Of a stretch of 64,000 nt of DNA, positions 48,980 through 58,366 are shown piece after piece. Each line of letters starts with the position of its first letter. The stretch's first letter is position 1. Source of the DNA: JAGVSV01 sp040766135 (GTDB taxonomy: Bacteria > Bacillota > Clostridia > Christensenellales > Aristaeellaceae); assembly GCA_040766135.1 (NCBI GenBank), contig JAXGRA010000009.1, positions 1 to 64,000 of the forward strand. Direction: 5' to 3'. Position numbers and translations under genes: made by a program. Below the pieces are notes generated by a model. That model saw only the letters and a list, made by a program, of their open reading frames with translations, was not told the DNA's origin and ran no database searches.

Positions 48980-51871
48980 TTGACGAGGAGAAAGATGATT
49001 CTTCTTCTGCTGTCTGTGCTGATGGGCTGTTTGCTTTTTTCGGCACAGGCCGGTGACGAGGTGCTGCCATATCGCGAGCAGGCCGCGCTGGACACGCATG
49101 TGCCGGCGGCGGTGCAGCCACTGGCGATTGACTTGGCTGCCTTTGCTGGTGAGGGCATGACAGATGTGGCCTTGCTGGAGGATGGCAGCTTGCTGACCGG
49201 CGGCAGCGGCGCGGTGGTGTTCACCTTCCAGGCGCCGCAGGAGGCGCTGTACGAAATTGAGATAGCGTACATGCCTGGCACGGGCAGTGGCAGTGAGATT
49301 GAGCGTAGCCTCTACTTGAACGGTACATTGCCGTTTGAAGAGGCCAACGGATTGGTGTTTTCCCGTCTGTGGAACGATGCCAACCGCGATTATCAAAACA
49401 TTTCGGGCAACCAGCCCTTTCCTTCTCAGGAAGAAGTGCCGCAGTGGCGCACCGTGCGCCTGAGCGACGCGCTGGGCTATGTGGCGGAGCCGCTGCGCTT
49501 CCGCACGCAGGAGGGGGAAAACACCCTTCGGTTGGAATCCATTCAGGATGGAATGTTTATCCGCAGCATCACGCTGGTGCCGCCCAGCGAACCGCCCGCC
49601 TATCGGGACTATCTGACCGCTGCCCTGGATCAGGGGGCAACGTACTCCAACACCGCGCCCATCAAAGTGCAGGGTGAGGATGCGGCGCTCAAATCCAGCC
49701 CAAGCTTTTATCCGGTCAATGACCGTACATCCCCGATGACGGAGCCGTATCACCCCAGCTATATTGTGCTCAACACCATTGGCGGCACGGCCTGGAATAC
49801 GCCGGGCGAATGGCTGGCGTGGGATTTTGAGGTGCCCAAGGATGGGCTGTACCGGCTGGCGCTGCGCTATAAACAAAGCGCGCTGCGCGGCATGTACGCC
49901 GCCCGGCGGCTGCGCATCAACGGTGAGGTGCCTTTCCAGGAAGCCAACGAGCTGCGCTTCCATCATGCCAGCGGTTTCCAGTTCCGCCCCCTTGGCGCGC
50001 GGACAGATGCCCCGGAGGATGAAGGCTACTGGCTGTACCTCAAAGAAGGGGTTAACCGCATTGAACTGGAAGTTGCATTGGGCGCAATGGGCAGTGTGCT
50101 CAGCGACATTGATCTGGTCACGGCCGACCTTAACCGCTTGTACCGTGATGTCATTGCCATCACCGGCACGGTGCCTGACGTCAACCGCAACTACCAGCTG
50201 TTCAGCCGAATCCCGCATTTGCGCAGCGACCTGTACGCCTTTCAGGATCGCCTGCAGGATATTTCCGACCGATTAAGCGCCCTGACCGGCGAAGGCAACG
50301 AGCGTGCTGCCGGCCTGACACGGCTGCTAGCCATGATGGACAGCCTGACCGAGGGTGAGGAGCAGATGGTGCGCCACCTGTCGTCCTTTAAGGAATCCAT
50401 CACCAGTATGGGCAAATCGGTGCTGGACCTCAAGGATCAGCCGCTGCTGGTGGATTGGCTGATGCTGCTGGGCAAAGACACCCCGCGCATCAAGGTCAAC
50501 GGAAGCTTTTTCGACAACCTGGTGCACACTGCGCGTGCGTTCACCGGTTCCTTTACCAATGACTACAACACCGTGGGCGGCCAGGAGAATGTAGAGGCCG
50601 CAGCGGAAATTGACGTGTGGCTCAGCTCCGGCCGGGATCAGTTCGAGGTGATCCGCCGGCTGATCAACGAAAGTTTTACGCCCGAAACGGGCGTCCGAGT
50701 CAACCTGAAGCTGATTGCCACCGATGTGTTGCTGCCCGCTACCTTTACCGGCACAGGGCCGGAGGTGGCGCTGCAAATCGGCAATACAGCGCCGGTCAAC
50801 TTTGCATTCCGCGGCGCGGCGCAGGATCTGCGCGAGTTCCCGGATTATGAAGAAGTGGCCGCGCGTTTCCTGCCAGCGGCGCTGCGAAGCTATACCTATG
50901 AGGGCGGCGTATATGCCCTGCCCGATCAGATGAGTTTCCCGGTGATGTTCTACCGTAAGGATATTTTGGACGAGCTGGGGCTGAAAGTGCCCGAAACATG
51001 GACGGATTTGATTGACATGATTCCCGAATTCCAAAAGGGCAACATGGACATCTATCTGGATACCAACCCGCCCCAGACGCTGGGTGCGGCGGTGAGCATG
51101 GGCAACTCCCGCCCCGTTAACACCGTGTATCTATCGCGGCTGTACCAGACCGGCGGCGAAGTGTACGCCGAAAATGGCGAGCGCTGCCTGTTTGACACCG
51201 AGGAAGCCAACTTAGCCTTCCGCTGGTGGACGCAGTTCTATACCCAGCACGGGTTCGCGCGCGACATTGACTTTATTACGCGCTTCCGCTTGGGAGAGAC
51301 GCCGCTGGGCATTGTGGACCTGTCCACCTACAACTCGCTGGCCGTTTCTGCGCCGGAAATCCGCAACCAGTGGTCCATCGCGCGGGTGCCGGGCACCGTG
51401 CAGGACGATGGAACCATGAGCCATGCAGCGCCGTGCGTAACCGGTGCCTCCATGATCATTAAAAACATTGCGGATAAGAATGGCACAAAAGACGAGTCCT
51501 GGGAGTTCCTCAAGTGGTGGACAAGCCATGGTACGCAGGTCAAGTACGCCCGCGAGATGGAGGCCGTGCTGGGCCCCTCTGGACGCTACTTGGTCAGCAA
51601 CCTGGACGCTTACCACGAGATTACCTGGCCGCAGGACATCCGCCGCACGCTGGACAGCATCCTGTCCGATCTGCGCGGCGTGCCCGAGGTTCCCGGCGGT
51701 TACATCACCGGCCGATACCTGAACAACGCGTTCCTGTCGGTCATCACGCAGTATACCAACCCGTCGGACGTGCTGTTTGAAAACGTAATCCTCATCAACG
51801 ACGAAATCACCGCCAAACGTACGGAGTTTGGCCTGAGTGTCTACAAAGCAGAAGGAGGGGAGGCGCCATGA
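48980..51871 (+). CDS. Large multidomain binding protein: two CBM-like modules plus solute-binding domain
   Basis: A 963-residue exported protein. After the signal peptide (TRRKMILLLLSVLMGCLLFS, AQAG) come two related beta-sandwich modules, about 45-205 and 225-385, each containing a matching line: YLNGTLPFEEANGLVFSRLW and RINGEVPFQEANELRFHHAS. They look like carbohydrate-binding modules. A helical linker (~390-530) leads to a family 1 solute-binding fold (~545-950: DVWLSSGRDQFEVIRRLINE, MSFPVMFYRKDILDELGLKV, WEFLKWWTSHGTQVKYAREM). TTG 48980 is preferred, with GGAAGGGG 9 nt upstream; ATG 48995 (SD GAGGAG) is possible. Cys17 (LMGC) is a weak lipobox candidate. Such long fusions recur in DUF5696/YIP1 clusters. 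Confidence 0.82.
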   Translation: MTRRKMILLLLSVLMGCLLFSAQAGDEVLPYREQAALDTHVPAAVQPLAIDLAAFAGEGMTDVALLEDGSLLTGGSGAVVFTFQAPQEALYEIEIAYMPGTGSGSEIERSLYLNGTLPFEEANGLVFSRLWNDANRDYQNISGNQPFPSQEEVPQWRTVRLSDALGYVAEPLRFRTQEGENTLRLESIQDGMFIRSITLVPPSEPPAYRDYLTAALDQGATYSNTAPIKVQGEDAALKSSPSFYPVNDRTSPMTEPYHPSYIVLNTIGGTAWNTPGEWLAWDFEVPKDGLYRLALRYKQSALRGMYAARRLRINGEVPFQEANELRFHHASGFQFRPLGARTDAPEDEGYWLYLKEGVNRIELEVALGAMGSVLSDIDLVTADLNRLYRDVIAITGTVPDVNRNYQLFSRIPHLRSDLYAFQDRLQDISDRLSALTGEGNERAAGLTRLLAMMDSLTEGEEQMVRHLSSFKESITSMGKSVLDLKDQPLLVDWLMLLGKDTPRIKVNGSFFDNLVHTARAFTGSFTNDYNTVGGQENVEAAAEIDVWLSSGRDQFEVIRRLINESFTPETGVRVNLKLIATDVLLPATFTGTGPEVALQIGNTAPVNFAFRGAAQDLREFPDYEEVAARFLPAALRSYTYEGGVYALPDQMSFPVMFYRKDILDELGLKVPETWTDLIDMIPEFQKGNMDIYLDTNPPQTLGAAVSMGNSRPVNTVYLSRLYQTGGEVYAENGERCLFDTEEANLAFRWWTQFYTQHGFARDIDFITRFRLGETPLGIVDLSTYNSLAVSAPEIRNQWSIARVPGTVQDDGTMSHAAPCVTGASMIIKNIADKNGTKDESWEFLKWWTSHGTQVKYAREMEAVLGPSGRYLVSNLDAYHEITWPQDIRRTLDSILSDLRGVPEVPGGYITGRYLNNAFLSVITQYTNPSDVLFENVILINDEITAKRTEFGLSVYKAEGGEAP

Positions 51872-52800
51872 CACAAACTGGCAAAGCAAGGCCCGCCATA
51901 ACAGTGTGGCAGCACCGTTTGGGCGAAATGCGGCGCTACCGCCAGCTGTATGCGATGATCGCACCTTATTTCCTGGCGTTTTCCGCCTTTACGGTCATCC
52001 CGGTGCTGGTGTCAATCTTCTACAGTTTTACCCAGTTCAACGTGCTGCAGCCCGCCAAGTTCGTGGGCATGGACAACTACATCCGGCTGTTTCTGGATGA
52101 TCCGGTCTTTTTGACCGCCATTCGCAACACGCTGGTCATGGCGGTCATCATCGGGCCGATAGGCTATATCATGTCGTTCCTGATGGCCTGGCTGCTCAAC
52201 GAACTGCCGCCCAAGCTGCGCACCCTGCTGACGGTCATCTTCTATGCGCCGAGCATTTCGGGCAACGCCTATGTGGTGTTCCGTCAATTGTTCTCGGGCG
52301 ATGCCTATGGGTTTATCAACGCGCAGCTGCTCAACATGGGGCTGATTGTCAAACCCATCCTGTGGCTGGCCGACCAGAAATACATGATGGCCATTGTCAT
52401 CCTGGTTTCGCTGTGGATGAGCTTGGGCGTAGGCTTCCTGTCCTTCATCGCAGGCTTGCAGGGCGTGGATCGCTCCCAGTACGAAGCCGCAGAGGTGGAC
52501 GGCATTAAAAACCGCTGGCAGGAGCTGTGGTACATCACGCTGCCCAACATGGGCCCGCAGCTGATGTTCGGCGCCGTCATGTCGGTGACCAACGCGCTGG
52601 CGGTGGCCGATGTGACCGTGGCGCTCACCGGCTTCCCGTCGCCCAACTACGCTACCCATACCATCATCAACCACTTGAACGACTACGGTATCATCCGCAT
52701 GGAGATGGGCTACGCCAGCGCCATTGCGGTGCTGCTGTTCATCGCCATGATATCGATTAACCGCTTTGTACAAAAGGCGCTGAGAAAGGTGGGCACGTAA
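51868..52800 (+). CDS. Carbohydrate ABC transporter permease, MalF-type (pair 1)
   Basis: A 310-residue, six-segment membrane protein with the ABC permease EAA-type loop EAAEVDGIKNRWQELWYITL. The start of the hydrophobic region (YAMIAPYFLAFSAFTVIPVL) and FTQFNVLQPAKFVGMDNYIR match the UgpA/LplB group. ATG 51868 overlaps the preceding stop by 4 nt. It forms a heterodimer with the next gene product. Confidence 0.92.
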   Translation: MTQTGKARPAITVWQHRLGEMRRYRQLYAMIAPYFLAFSAFTVIPVLVSIFYSFTQFNVLQPAKFVGMDNYIRLFLDDPVFLTAIRNTLVMAVIIGPIGYIMSFLMAWLLNELPPKLRTLLTVIFYAPSISGNAYVVFRQLFSGDAYGFINAQLLNMGLIVKPILWLADQKYMMAIVILVSLWMSLGVGFLSFIAGLQGVDRSQYEAAEVDGIKNRWQELWYITLPNMGPQLMFGAVMSVTNALAVADVTVALTGFPSPNYATHTIINHLNDYGIIRMEMGYASAIAVLLFIAMISINRFVQKALRKVGT

Positions 52801-52801
52801 G

Positions 52802-53767
52802 ATGGCAAAAGCTAAAGAAGAAAAGCTCACCCGCAATCAAAAAAAGATGGCGCGCATGATCCGCAAGGCGGAGCGTGCCCAGCAGAAAGGCAGGCCACGC
52901 ACCCGCTTTGGCAAGGCGCTGACCAAGGGGCGCAGCAACCGCACCGTGCGCGGCAGCATGGCGCTGCTGATCGGGCTGTTCCTGTTTGCCATGGTCATGG
53001 TGTTCCCGGTGGTGTTTTTGGTGTCCAACGCCTTTAAGCCCATCAACGAACTGTTTATTTTTCCGCCCAAGCTGTTTGTCATCAACCCGACGATGGACAA
53101 CTTTACCGACCTGTTCGACCTGCTGAGCAACTCCCTGGTGCCGTTTACGCGCTACCTGTTCAATACGTTGCTCATCGTGCTGGTGGGCTCCATCGGGCAC
53201 ATCCTGCTGTCCAGCATGGCGGCCTTCCCGCTGGCCAAGTTTAATTTCCCAGGGGCCAAGACGCTGTCCAACATCGTCACGCTGTCGCTGATGTTTACCG
53301 CAGCCGTCACCGCAGTGCCCAACTACATCATCATGAGCAAGCTGGGCTTTGTGGATACCTACTGGGCCATCATTCTGCCGGCATTTTCCATGTCGCTGGG
53401 TCTGTTCCTGATGAAAAACTTCATGGAGCAGGTACCCAACGCCTTGGTGGATGCGGCGCAAATTGACGGCGCTACATACTTCACGATGCTGTGGCGCATT
53501 GTCATGCCGGCCGTCAAGCCGGCGTGGATCACGCTGTTTATCGTGTCCTTCCAGACGCTGTGGGGCAACACCGCCGGCAACTTCATCTACACGGAGAGCA
53601 TGAAGCCGCTGCCCGCGATGCTGTCACAGATTGCCGGCTCCGGCGTGGCACGCGCCGGCGTGGTGGCGGCTACGTCGCTGATCATGTTCATTGTGCCGGT
53701 GGTTGTGTTCACCATATCGCAGTCCAATGTGCTGGAGACCATGGCCACTTCGGGCATCAAGGAATAG
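52802..53767 (+). CDS. Carbohydrate ABC transporter permease, MalG-type (pair 1)
   Basis: A 321-residue permease with a ~55-residue basic N-terminal extension (KEEKLTRNQKKMARMIRKAE and more Lys/Arg) before the first membrane segment, which is unusual in length. The EAA-type loop reads NALVDAAQIDGATYFTMLWR. It starts 1 nt after the previous stop. The cluster contains no ATPase gene; such systems usually share an MsmX-type ATPase encoded elsewhere. Confidence 0.92.
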   Translation: MAKAKEEKLTRNQKKMARMIRKAERAQQKGRPRTRFGKALTKGRSNRTVRGSMALLIGLFLFAMVMVFPVVFLVSNAFKPINELFIFPPKLFVINPTMDNFTDLFDLLSNSLVPFTRYLFNTLLIVLVGSIGHILLSSMAAFPLAKFNFPGAKTLSNIVTLSLMFTAAVTAVPNYIIMSKLGFVDTYWAIILPAFSMSLGLFLMKNFMEQVPNALVDAAQIDGATYFTMLWRIVMPAVKPAWITLFIVSFQTLWGNTAGNFIYTESMKPLPAMLSQIAGSGVARAGVVAATSLIMFIVPVVVFTISQSNVLETMATSGIKE

Positions 53768-53778
53768 GGGGGATGGAT

Positions 53779-55224
53779 ATGAAACGATTGAAGATTGTCC
53801 TGACCCTGCTTCTGTGCCTGTTCACAGCGCTGCCTGCGCACGGCGAACAGGTGCGTGAGCCGGGCAGTTACCAGTATTCACCCTACGGCGACGTGGTGGC
53901 GGCGGTGCCGGCGTATACGCTCAAGCAGTCCTACTACGCGGCCGACCTGCCGGGCGCCCAGTCGCTCAACAACCTGCGCGATGCCCATGTGGCCGGCGAC
54001 CGCATCTACGTGCTGCGCGACGAGGAGCTAATCATCCTTACTTCGGGCTTCCGGGTGCTGAAATCCATCAGCGCGTACACCGATGCCCAGGGCAATGAGG
54101 TAAAGCTCACCGGTGCCAGTGGCGTTACCGTCGACCGGGAGGGCGGAATCTACGTCTCCCGCGCCGATGCGGGCGAAATCCTGCATTTTACATCAAACGG
54201 CAAATTGAAGCGCGTCATTGGACGCCCGGACATCAAAGGCTTTGAAAACGTAGCGTACAAGCCCATCAAGCTGGTCGTGGACGATGCCATGCGCATCTAC
54301 GTGGTGGCCCAGGGCATGTACGAAGGCATTGTGGAGCTCAACCCCGACGGCAGTTTCTCGCGCTTCTTTGGCGTCAACAAGGTAAGGTTCAGCTTTGCGC
54401 AGTATATCTGGCGCCTGTTCGCCACCCGCGAACAATTGCAGCGCCAGCAGCTGTGGCTGCCTACGGACTTTACCAACATCGCCATTGACGACCGCGGCTT
54501 CATCTATGCCACCATTCAGGATGCGATGGGCCAGGTCATCAAGCGCCTTAACGCCAAGGGTGAAAACATCCTGCGCGTCGTTGATGCCCCGGACCCCATC
54601 GGCGATCTGTGGTTCAACGAGTCCGGCGTTGGTATCCCGGTCGGGCCGTCGGTCTTTATCGCGGTGGACACCAACCCCTATGGCGTGTTTATCTGCCTGG
54701 ATCAGAAGCGCTCGCGCATCTTTGCCTACAACGAGGACGGCCGCCTGCTGTACATCATTGGCGGGCCGGGGCAGCGCGAGGGCCTGTTCCGCAACCCGGT
54801 GGACGCGGACTTTGTCGGCGATGACATCATGGTGCTGGATGCGCTGTCCCAGTCCATCGACCTGTACAGCCCCACGGCATACGGCAGCGCCATAAACAAC
54901 GCCGTGCGGCACCAGTACACATTCGACTATGACCAGGCCGCCGTCCATTGGCGCGAGGCGCTTAACTACAACCACAACTTTACGCTGGCCTATTCGGGCA
55001 TCGGGCGCTCCCTGCTGCGCGCCGAGCAATACGATGAGGCCATGGAATACCTCAAGATAGGGGACGATCGGGAGTATTACTCCAAGGCCTTTGAAAAGGT
55101 GCGCAACCGCGACCTCAAGGAGTGGTTCGTGCCCGGCGTGCTTACGCTGGCGGGGCTGATCATCCTGTCCAAGACGGTAAAGTTCATCCGAAAACGCAGG
55201 AAGAAAAAGGAGGGCGTGGCATGA
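53779..55224 (+). CDS. NHL-type beta-propeller and TPR-like protein with C-terminal membrane anchor
   Basis: A 481-residue exported protein: signal peptide (MKRLKIVLTLLLCLFTALPA), then repeating NHL/propeller strands (GASGVTVDREGGIYVSRADA, NIAIDDRGFIYATIQDAMGQ, GLFRNPVDADFVGDDIMVLD), then a TPR-like pair of helices (HQYTFDYDQAAVHWREALNY, SLLRAEQYDEAMEYLKIGDD) and one C-terminal membrane segment (FVPGVLTLAGLIILSKTVKF) with a basic tail. It probably sits on the cell surface and organises or senses substrate. ATG 53779 has AGGGGGG 6 nt upstream. It overlaps the YIP1 gene (ATGA). Confidence 0.75.
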   Translation: MKRLKIVLTLLLCLFTALPAHGEQVREPGSYQYSPYGDVVAAVPAYTLKQSYYAADLPGAQSLNNLRDAHVAGDRIYVLRDEELIILTSGFRVLKSISAYTDAQGNEVKLTGASGVTVDREGGIYVSRADAGEILHFTSNGKLKRVIGRPDIKGFENVAYKPIKLVVDDAMRIYVVAQGMYEGIVELNPDGSFSRFFGVNKVRFSFAQYIWRLFATREQLQRQQLWLPTDFTNIAIDDRGFIYATIQDAMGQVIKRLNAKGENILRVVDAPDPIGDLWFNESGVGIPVGPSVFIAVDTNPYGVFICLDQKRSRIFAYNEDGRLLYIIGGPGQREGLFRNPVDADFVGDDIMVLDALSQSIDLYSPTAYGSAINNAVRHQYTFDYDQAAVHWREALNYNHNFTLAYSGIGRSLLRAEQYDEAMEYLKIGDDREYYSKAFEKVRNRDLKEWFVPGVLTLAGLIILSKTVKFIRKRRKKKEGVA

Positions 55225-55904
55225 GCACAGCAAAACAGGCACGCGGCAATCTGGGCGCTTTGCGCGCAGGCTTGGCGTACTTGAAGGAAACGTTCTGGAC
55301 GTTTCCCACGTACATCCTGGGCCGCCCCTTCAAAGGCTTTGAGGAGATGAAGGTCGAGCAACGCGGCAGCATGGTCTTTGCGGTGACGATGTTTATCCTC
55401 AGCGCCTTGATGAACATTGTGGAGTTTGTGTACACGGGTTTTCTGGTCAACTACAACAACCCGTACATGATCAACTCCATTTTTCTGGCGATGGTGACCA
55501 TCTTCCCGGTCGTGCTGTTTGTGGTGGCCAACTGGTCGGTGACGACGCTGCTGGAAGGCAAGGGCCGCATGAAAGACATCTTCATGGTGCTGATGTATGC
55601 GATGTTCCCCTTCCTGCTGCTGCGGCTGGTCAGCCTGTTCCTGACCAATGTGCTGACGCTGGAGGAAATGATGATATCCTTCACGCTGGTCAGCATCGGC
55701 AGCGTGCTGATGTTCGCTTACACGTTCATCGGCTTGATCGCGGTGCACGAGTATTCCTTCGGCGCGGCGATCGGATCGCTGCTGCTGACGGTGGTGGCCA
55801 TGATGATCATCGTGTTTATCCTGATGCTCTTGTTCACCTTGGCCGCGGACGTGATCGATTTTGTCCGCGTGGTGTACAAGGAACTGATGCTGAAATTCGC
55901 TTGA
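55221..55904 (+). CDS. YIP1-family membrane protein
   Basis: A 227-residue protein with five hydrophobic segments and the YIP1-like opening FPTYILGRPFKGFEEMKVEQ, in which a cytosolic stretch precedes the membrane bundle. Bacterial YIP1-domain proteins of this kind accompany DUF5696 transport clusters; their role is unknown and may be membrane organisation of the permeases. ATG 55221 overlaps the upstream stop; a longer frame inside that gene was discarded. Confidence 0.78.
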   Translation: MSTAKQARGNLGALRAGLAYLKETFWTFPTYILGRPFKGFEEMKVEQRGSMVFAVTMFILSALMNIVEFVYTGFLVNYNNPYMINSIFLAMVTIFPVVLFVVANWSVTTLLEGKGRMKDIFMVLMYAMFPFLLLRLVSLFLTNVLTLEEMMISFTLVSIGSVLMFAYTFIGLIAVHEYSFGAAIGSLLLTVVAMMIIVFILMLLFTLAADVIDFVRVVYKELMLKFA

Positions 55905-55926
55905 CGGCAGGAAAGGAGGGGCGAAC

Positions 55927-58365
55927 ATGAAAAAAATATCGCTATTGTTGGCGCTGCTGCTCATCCTGGTGCCGTCCGGCATGATGGCCGAGGAAGGCCC
56001 GCTGACGTATGAATCGGGCGGGGCCGTGCTGAGCATCGACCCGGCGACCATGGCTGTAAGCTTTACGCCTGCCGGCAGTGAGGTGGTCTATACCACGGCA
56101 GTGCTGCAATCTTCCTCGGGTAGCCGCGCGATGAAGAACCTGCAAAAATCTGCTCTGTCCGTGCAGTACATCGCCAATGCCCTGACCGGCACGACCAGCG
56201 CGATGGACACCTTCTCCATGTCGGTGGACTTGGGCGAAGCGAAGGTGGAACGGCTGCCTGATGGCTTCCGCGTGCACTATGCCATCGGCTCGAATGAGCT
56301 GGTGGTGGACGACCTGCCCAAGATGATCCCCGTGGAGGTGTACAATGACCGCCTCAGGCCCGCCTGGACGGAGAAAAACGACAAGCTGTTTAAATCCAAC
56401 TACCGCGTGGTTCCGCGTGAGGATGGAAGCAGCGTGTTTGTGCGCGCCAAGGACGACCTGGGCAAGCTGGTCATCTCCCAGCTGTATGAGCTGATCTTCA
56501 CCCAGGGCGGCTACACCTTGGAAGAACGCGACACCCACAATGCGGAGTATGGCTATGAGGTAAAGACCAACCCTCACCTGGACGTGGTGATGGATTTCCT
56601 GGTGGACGGGGGTGACCTGGTGGTCTCCCTGCCCATGGATGAGGTCAAAACTACTGAGGACAACGACCTGATCGCCATCGACGTGCTGCCGTACTTCCTG
56701 TCCGCCGACAGGGCGCAGAAAGGCTATCTGTTTGTGCCGGACGGATCGGGCGCGATTATGAATTTCTCCAACGACCGGCTGGGCATCGCTGCCTACTCCA
56801 CATCGGTGTACGGCGATGACCTGCTCATCCGCGCGGATGAATACCGCCCGGCCGCATACCCGACCAACCTGCCCGTCTACGGCATCAAGGACGAAACTGG
56901 CGCTGTGCTGTGCATCATCGAGCAGGGGGCCGAGCTGGCCACCATCACCGCCGACATTGCCGGCCACAGCGATGACTACAACCGCGTGTTCTCCAGCTTC
57001 ACGCTGCGCGACATTGAGCGCGTGGCCATGGGCGGCAACAAGACGGTCACCACGCCGCGCTACGCCGAGGACATATACACCGGCACCATCCGCCTGCGCT
57101 ATCGCTTCCTGCCAGGCGCTGGCCAAACCTATGTGCAGATGGCGCAAGCATACCGCAGCTACCTGCTGGCAGGCGGCATCCTGAAGGAAACAGAGCCGGC
57201 TGAGCACGCGCCGCTGTTCATCGAGATGATCGGCGCGGTGCGCAAGCAGAAGTTCCTGCTGGGCATCCCGTACAATTCCACGGTGCAGGCCACCACCATC
57301 GCCCAGGCCGGGCAGATCTATGATGAGCTCAAGGCCGCAGGGCTGAACAACATCCAGCTGCTCTATTCCGGGCTGTTCCGTCAGGGCGTCAAGCATGGCC
57401 CCCTGGACAAGGGTGCCCTGGATGGCGGCATGGGCGGCGCACAGGCGCTCAAAGACCTGGCGCAGCGCCTGGACAGCAAGGGCGACACCCTGTATCCGTC
57501 CATCTACCTGGGCCGTGTGTACAACACGCGGGGCTTTTCGCCCGTGCGCAATGCCGCCCGCACGCACGATGGCACTGTGGCCCAGGTGTACGAGGCGTTC
57601 GAGCCGCAGCTGCGCGGCATGCCGTATTCCGGCAGCGCGTATCTGTCGCCGATGTACCTGAAGGACTACACCACGTCGGTGGCAGGCCAGCTGAATAATT
57701 TAGGCGTAAAGGGCGTGAACGTGCAGGATCTGGGCAACACCCTGATGGGCACCTACAAACGGCGGGAGCATGTCTCTCCCATCCATGCGGTGCCGCACGT
57801 GCAGTCCGCGCTGGAAGCGTTGAAGGGCCAGAAGCTCATGCTGGACAGCCCCAACCTGTACGCGCTGCCCTATGCAGATGTGCTGACCAACGTGCCCGAG
57901 CAGGGCAATGGCTACAAGCTGCTGGACGCCGACATCCCTTTCTTACAGATGGTGTATGACGGCTGCATCCCGTATTCCGGCGCATCCTGGAACTTGGAAC
58001 CCCAGATCTCTCTGGAGCGCCAGCTGCTGCATGCCATGGAAAGCAAGACTGCCCCGCGCTTCACGCTGACCTGGGAGAAGCCCACCATATTCCACGACAC
58101 GGTGGACATGACGTTCCTTGGTTACTTCTCTACCTGGCATGAGGAAAGCGTGCCCGTCGTGAAGAGTGCGTATGAAGCGTACGATGCCTACTATCAAAAG
58201 GTAGCAGACGCGCGCATCGTCCGGCACGATATCCTCAGCCCCACCCTGCGCGCAGTGAGCTTTGACAACGGCGTGCAGCTGATGCTCAACTACAGCGACC
58301 AGGAAGCAACCGTGGATGGACTTGCCATCCCGGCCTACGGCTATATCCTGTCAGGAGGTGAATAA
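55927..58365 (+). CDS. DUF5696-type exported protein, possible glycoside hydrolase
   Basis: 812 residues with a signal peptide (MKKISLLLALLLILVPSGMM, AEEG). The N-terminal half is beta-rich (GGAVLSIDPATMAVSFTPAG, FVPDGSGAIMNFSND). The C-terminal half matches my recollection of DUF5696 and has an alpha/beta-barrel feel: TTIAQAGQIYDELKAAGLNN followed by IQLLYSGLFRQG, SKGDTLYPSIYLGRVYNTRG, GVKGVNVQDLGNTLMGTYKR and LEALKGQKLMLDSPNLYAL. That pattern recalls glycoside hydrolase barrels, so extracellular trimming of the imported glycan is a reasonable hypothesis, not shown. SD GGAGGGG. It lies between the YIP1 gene and the second permease pair. Confidence 0.75.
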   Translation: MKKISLLLALLLILVPSGMMAEEGPLTYESGGAVLSIDPATMAVSFTPAGSEVVYTTAVLQSSSGSRAMKNLQKSALSVQYIANALTGTTSAMDTFSMSVDLGEAKVERLPDGFRVHYAIGSNELVVDDLPKMIPVEVYNDRLRPAWTEKNDKLFKSNYRVVPREDGSSVFVRAKDDLGKLVISQLYELIFTQGGYTLEERDTHNAEYGYEVKTNPHLDVVMDFLVDGGDLVVSLPMDEVKTTEDNDLIAIDVLPYFLSADRAQKGYLFVPDGSGAIMNFSNDRLGIAAYSTSVYGDDLLIRADEYRPAAYPTNLPVYGIKDETGAVLCIIEQGAELATITADIAGHSDDYNRVFSSFTLRDIERVAMGGNKTVTTPRYAEDIYTGTIRLRYRFLPGAGQTYVQMAQAYRSYLLAGGILKETEPAEHAPLFIEMIGAVRKQKFLLGIPYNSTVQATTIAQAGQIYDELKAAGLNNIQLLYSGLFRQGVKHGPLDKGALDGGMGGAQALKDLAQRLDSKGDTLYPSIYLGRVYNTRGFSPVRNAARTHDGTVAQVYEAFEPQLRGMPYSGSAYLSPMYLKDYTTSVAGQLNNLGVKGVNVQDLGNTLMGTYKRREHVSPIHAVPHVQSALEALKGQKLMLDSPNLYALPYADVLTNVPEQGNGYKLLDADIPFLQMVYDGCIPYSGASWNLEPQISLERQLLHAMESKTAPRFTLTWEKPTIFHDTVDMTFLGYFSTWHEESVPVVKSAYEAYDAYYQKVADARIVRHDILSPTLRAVSFDNGVQLMLNYSDQEATVDGLAIPAYGYILSGGE

Positions 58366-58366
58366 A

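Noticed and set aside
55942..57567. 541-codon open frame on the minus strand opposite the DUF5696 gene
   Set aside because: It is the antisense shadow of a GC-rich, codon-biased gene; the plus-strand frame has a signal peptide, SD and family features, while this one reads as His/Val/Gln-rich sequence with no domain.
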